From an uncultured Lysobacterales bacterium (GTDB lineage: Bacteria; Pseudomonadota; Gammaproteobacteria; Xanthomonadales; SZUA-36), in contig CALJWY010000312.1 in NCBI GenBank assembly GCA_937974465.1, forward strand, positions 1 through 6,353: DNA of 6,353 nucleotides, read 5' to 3'. The translations under genes and the position numbers were made by a program. Positions 5,005 through 6,353 of this stretch are shown here, in pieces (position 1 is the first letter of the stretch; every line of letters begins with the position of its first letter). Under the pieces are notes generated by a model. The model saw only the letters and a list, made by a program, of their open reading frames with translations, was not told where the DNA came from and searched no databases.

Positions 5005-6289
5005 GCTTCGCAGCCGAATTGTCTTTTCCTTTCTGCTGTTTGGCACTTTGCTGAGTGGGCTGTTCGCCATCAGCACGCTTTTTTTACAAAGCAACCTGGA
5101 AGATGAACTGATCGGCTCGACTCTGAAGCAGGAGCTTGACGATTACCTGGTTCAGCTACGCAAGGATCCAACGCTGGTTGAACCGTTCCATACCCGTATC
5201 CAGGGTTTTATCACCAGGCCCGGCGATCCCAATCACCGGGTCGCAGCGCAGATCAGGCGCCTTGAACCGGGTGTGCACGAAGTTGAAACCACGGAAGGGT
5301 ATTTCAAGGCAGCCGTGCGCAAAGATGAAGACCTGTGGGCGTTCCTGATTTATGACATCACCGAGAATCAGCGCCTGACAAACCAGCTTGTCTGGTCATT
5401 AATCGCGGCGGTGCTGGTGTTTTCGTTGTTGTCACTGGCCCTGGGGCTATGGTCTTCAAGGCGGGTGATGAAGCCCGTAAGTGACCTCGCGGAGCGCTTG
5501 AGCCAGTTGGGTGAAGAAACACCATCGCCGGGGTTGGCAAGATGGTTCCCTGATGATGAAGTTGGACAGTTGGCAGCCGCGCTGGATGCGTATGCAGAGC
5601 GGGTACACCACCTGGTTGAACGTGATCGGGAGTTCAATGCGGATGTCAGTCACGAGTTGCGCACACCACTGGCTGTCATTTCCGGCGCAGCTGAATTGCT
5701 ACTGGCACAGAAAGATTTACCGGATAAGACAAGGACCCGGATTCTGCGCATTGCGAGAGCCGCCAGGCAGTCCACCGATATCACCACCGCGCTTTTACAC
5801 CTGGTGCGTTCAGAGCAGGGCATCAATCATGAGAGCGAGGCACACAGTGTCTGCAGGATTGTAGATAATTTAATCCATTTGCATGAGCCTCTGCTCGATA
5901 ACAAGCAACTGGAATTAAAAATTGTCAGTGAAGACAAGGTTAGTGTCATTGCGCCGGAATCAGTGATTGCAGTCACCGTGGGCAACCTGATCAGTAATGC
6001 GGTCCGGTATACGCCCTCCGGGGAAGTGGTGTGTACCATAGGCAACGGACGAATCATGGTAGAGGACACCGGACCGGGCATTCCGGAAGAGGAACTGTCG
6101 CAGGTGATGGACAGACACTACCGCGGTCAGGGGGTGTCTGGTAAAGGGTCTGGCCTGGGTCTGGCGATTGTCCAGCGCTTGTGTGAGCTATACGGTTGGT
6201 CGATTCATTTTGAAAACCGCAAAAGTGGCGGGTTACGTGCAGAACTAAGATTTTTTGGAGTGAACAGGAATGCCACACTTCACAAGTAA
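4988..6289 (+). CDS. Membrane sensor histidine kinase (HAMP, HisKA, HATPase_c)
   Basis: The 433-residue inner-membrane kinase is the likely partner of the preceding regulator. A basic N-terminus (RRRLRSR, 4-10) precedes transmembrane helix 1 (about 11-33). A periplasmic sensor of about 100 residues follows (34-135), then transmembrane helix 2 (about 136-156) and a HAMP linker (about 154-208, with the DDEVGQL block at 189-195). The HisKA helix carries the H box FNADVSHELRTPL (216-228), with H222 as the phosphorylated histidine. The catalytic domain has the N box NLISNAVRYTPSG (333-345), G1 DTGPGIP (360-366) and G2 GSGLGLAIV (387-395). All motifs are intact, so it should autophosphorylate. The sensor domain has no cysteines and ends in an AFLIYDITE segment (118-126); I cannot name its ligand. 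The start overlaps the regulator's end by 17 bases, indicating coupled translation. Confidence 0.93.
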   Translation: MQYRRRLRSRIVFSFLLFGTLLSGLFAISTLFLQSNLEDELIGSTLKQELDDYLVQLRKDPTLVEPFHTRIQGFITRPGDPNHRVAAQIRRLEPGVHEVETTEGYFKAAVRKDEDLWAFLIYDITENQRLTNQLVWSLIAAVLVFSLLSLALGLWSSRRVMKPVSDLAERLSQLGEETPSPGLARWFPDDEVGQLAAALDAYAERVHHLVERDREFNADVSHELRTPLAVISGAAELLLAQKDLPDKTRTRILRIARAARQSTDITTALLHLVRSEQGINHESEAHSVCRIVDNLIHLHEPLLDNKQLELKIVSEDKVSVIAPESVIAVTVGNLISNAVRYTPSGEVVCTIGNGRIMVEDTGPGIPEEELSQVMDRHYRGQGVSGKGSGLGLAIVQRLCELYGWSIHFENRKSGGLRAELRFFGVNRNATLHK

Positions 6290-6353
6290 CCGTGAGTACT
6301 TATTTAAGCGCGGCTCTACTCGTTTTGGTTTCCTGTTTTGTTTTGGGTTTAAT
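6270..6353 (+). CDS. Start of an unidentified gene downstream of the kinase, probably a membrane or exported protein (cut by window edge)
   Basis: An ATG at 6270 opens 28 codons that stay open to the right edge, beginning MPHFTSNREYLFKRG and becoming hydrophobic and phenylalanine-rich from about residue 19, like a signal anchor or first transmembrane helix. GGAG (6257-6260) lies 9 bases upstream, and the frame overlaps the kinase end by 20 bases, like the tight overlap between regulator and kinase. A competing frame starts at GTG 6292, directly after the kinase stop, and reads MSTYLSAALLVLVSCFVLGL, which looks like an export signal core but lacks a ribosome site and positive charges. Only one can be right. 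Too little is present to name a family. Confidence 0.45.
   Translation, partial: MPHFTSNREYLFKRGSTRFGFLFCFGFN

Noticed and set aside
5358..5653. Several minus-strand frames of 60-89 codons inside the kinase gene
   Set aside because: All are antisense to the HAMP and H-box coding region, overlap each other and have low-complexity composition.

Overview
The window looks like ordinary chromosomal DNA from a gammaproteobacterium. The divergent arrangement yggT-proC-yggS / pilT-pilU is the classic order around pilT in Pseudomonas and relatives, and all five proteins are close to canonical family members. The organism presumably makes retractable type IV pili. Genus cannot be fixed from the sequence alone, and I see no insertion sequence, phage gene, CRISPR array, tRNA or rRNA.

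Layout. The left third (1-1735) is a minus-strand run of housekeeping genes: yggS (PLP homeostasis), proC (last step of proline synthesis) and the start of yggT (membrane protein), which runs off the left edge. They are packed like an operon, with a 22-base gap between yggS and proC and a 4-base ATGA overlap between proC and yggT. A 132-base divergent intergenic region (1736-1867) separates them from pilT and pilU on the plus strand. These two encode the motor ATPases that retract type IV pili. pilU is followed by a probable rho-independent terminator in a 242-base gap (4076-4317), the longest non-coding stretch here. That gap also holds a second strong inverted repeat and phased TTAAC motifs.

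The right third (4318-6289) is a two-component system: an OmpR/PhoB-family response regulator, then a membrane sensor histidine kinase whose start overlaps the regulator's end by 17 bases. A further gene seems to begin inside the last bases of the kinase and runs off the right edge.

How they work together: PilT and PilU act jointly on the inner-membrane side of the pilus machine. ProC, YggS and YggT are conserved chromosomal neighbours, with no direct pilus role evident here. The two-component system has its own candidate promoter and is separated from pilU by a terminator, so a link to pili is only positional. I found no clear undescribed system. The points worth a second look are regulatory: inverted repeats in both intergenic regions, TTAAC motifs at 22- and 11-base steps upstream of the regulator, and the identity of the truncated gene at the right edge.
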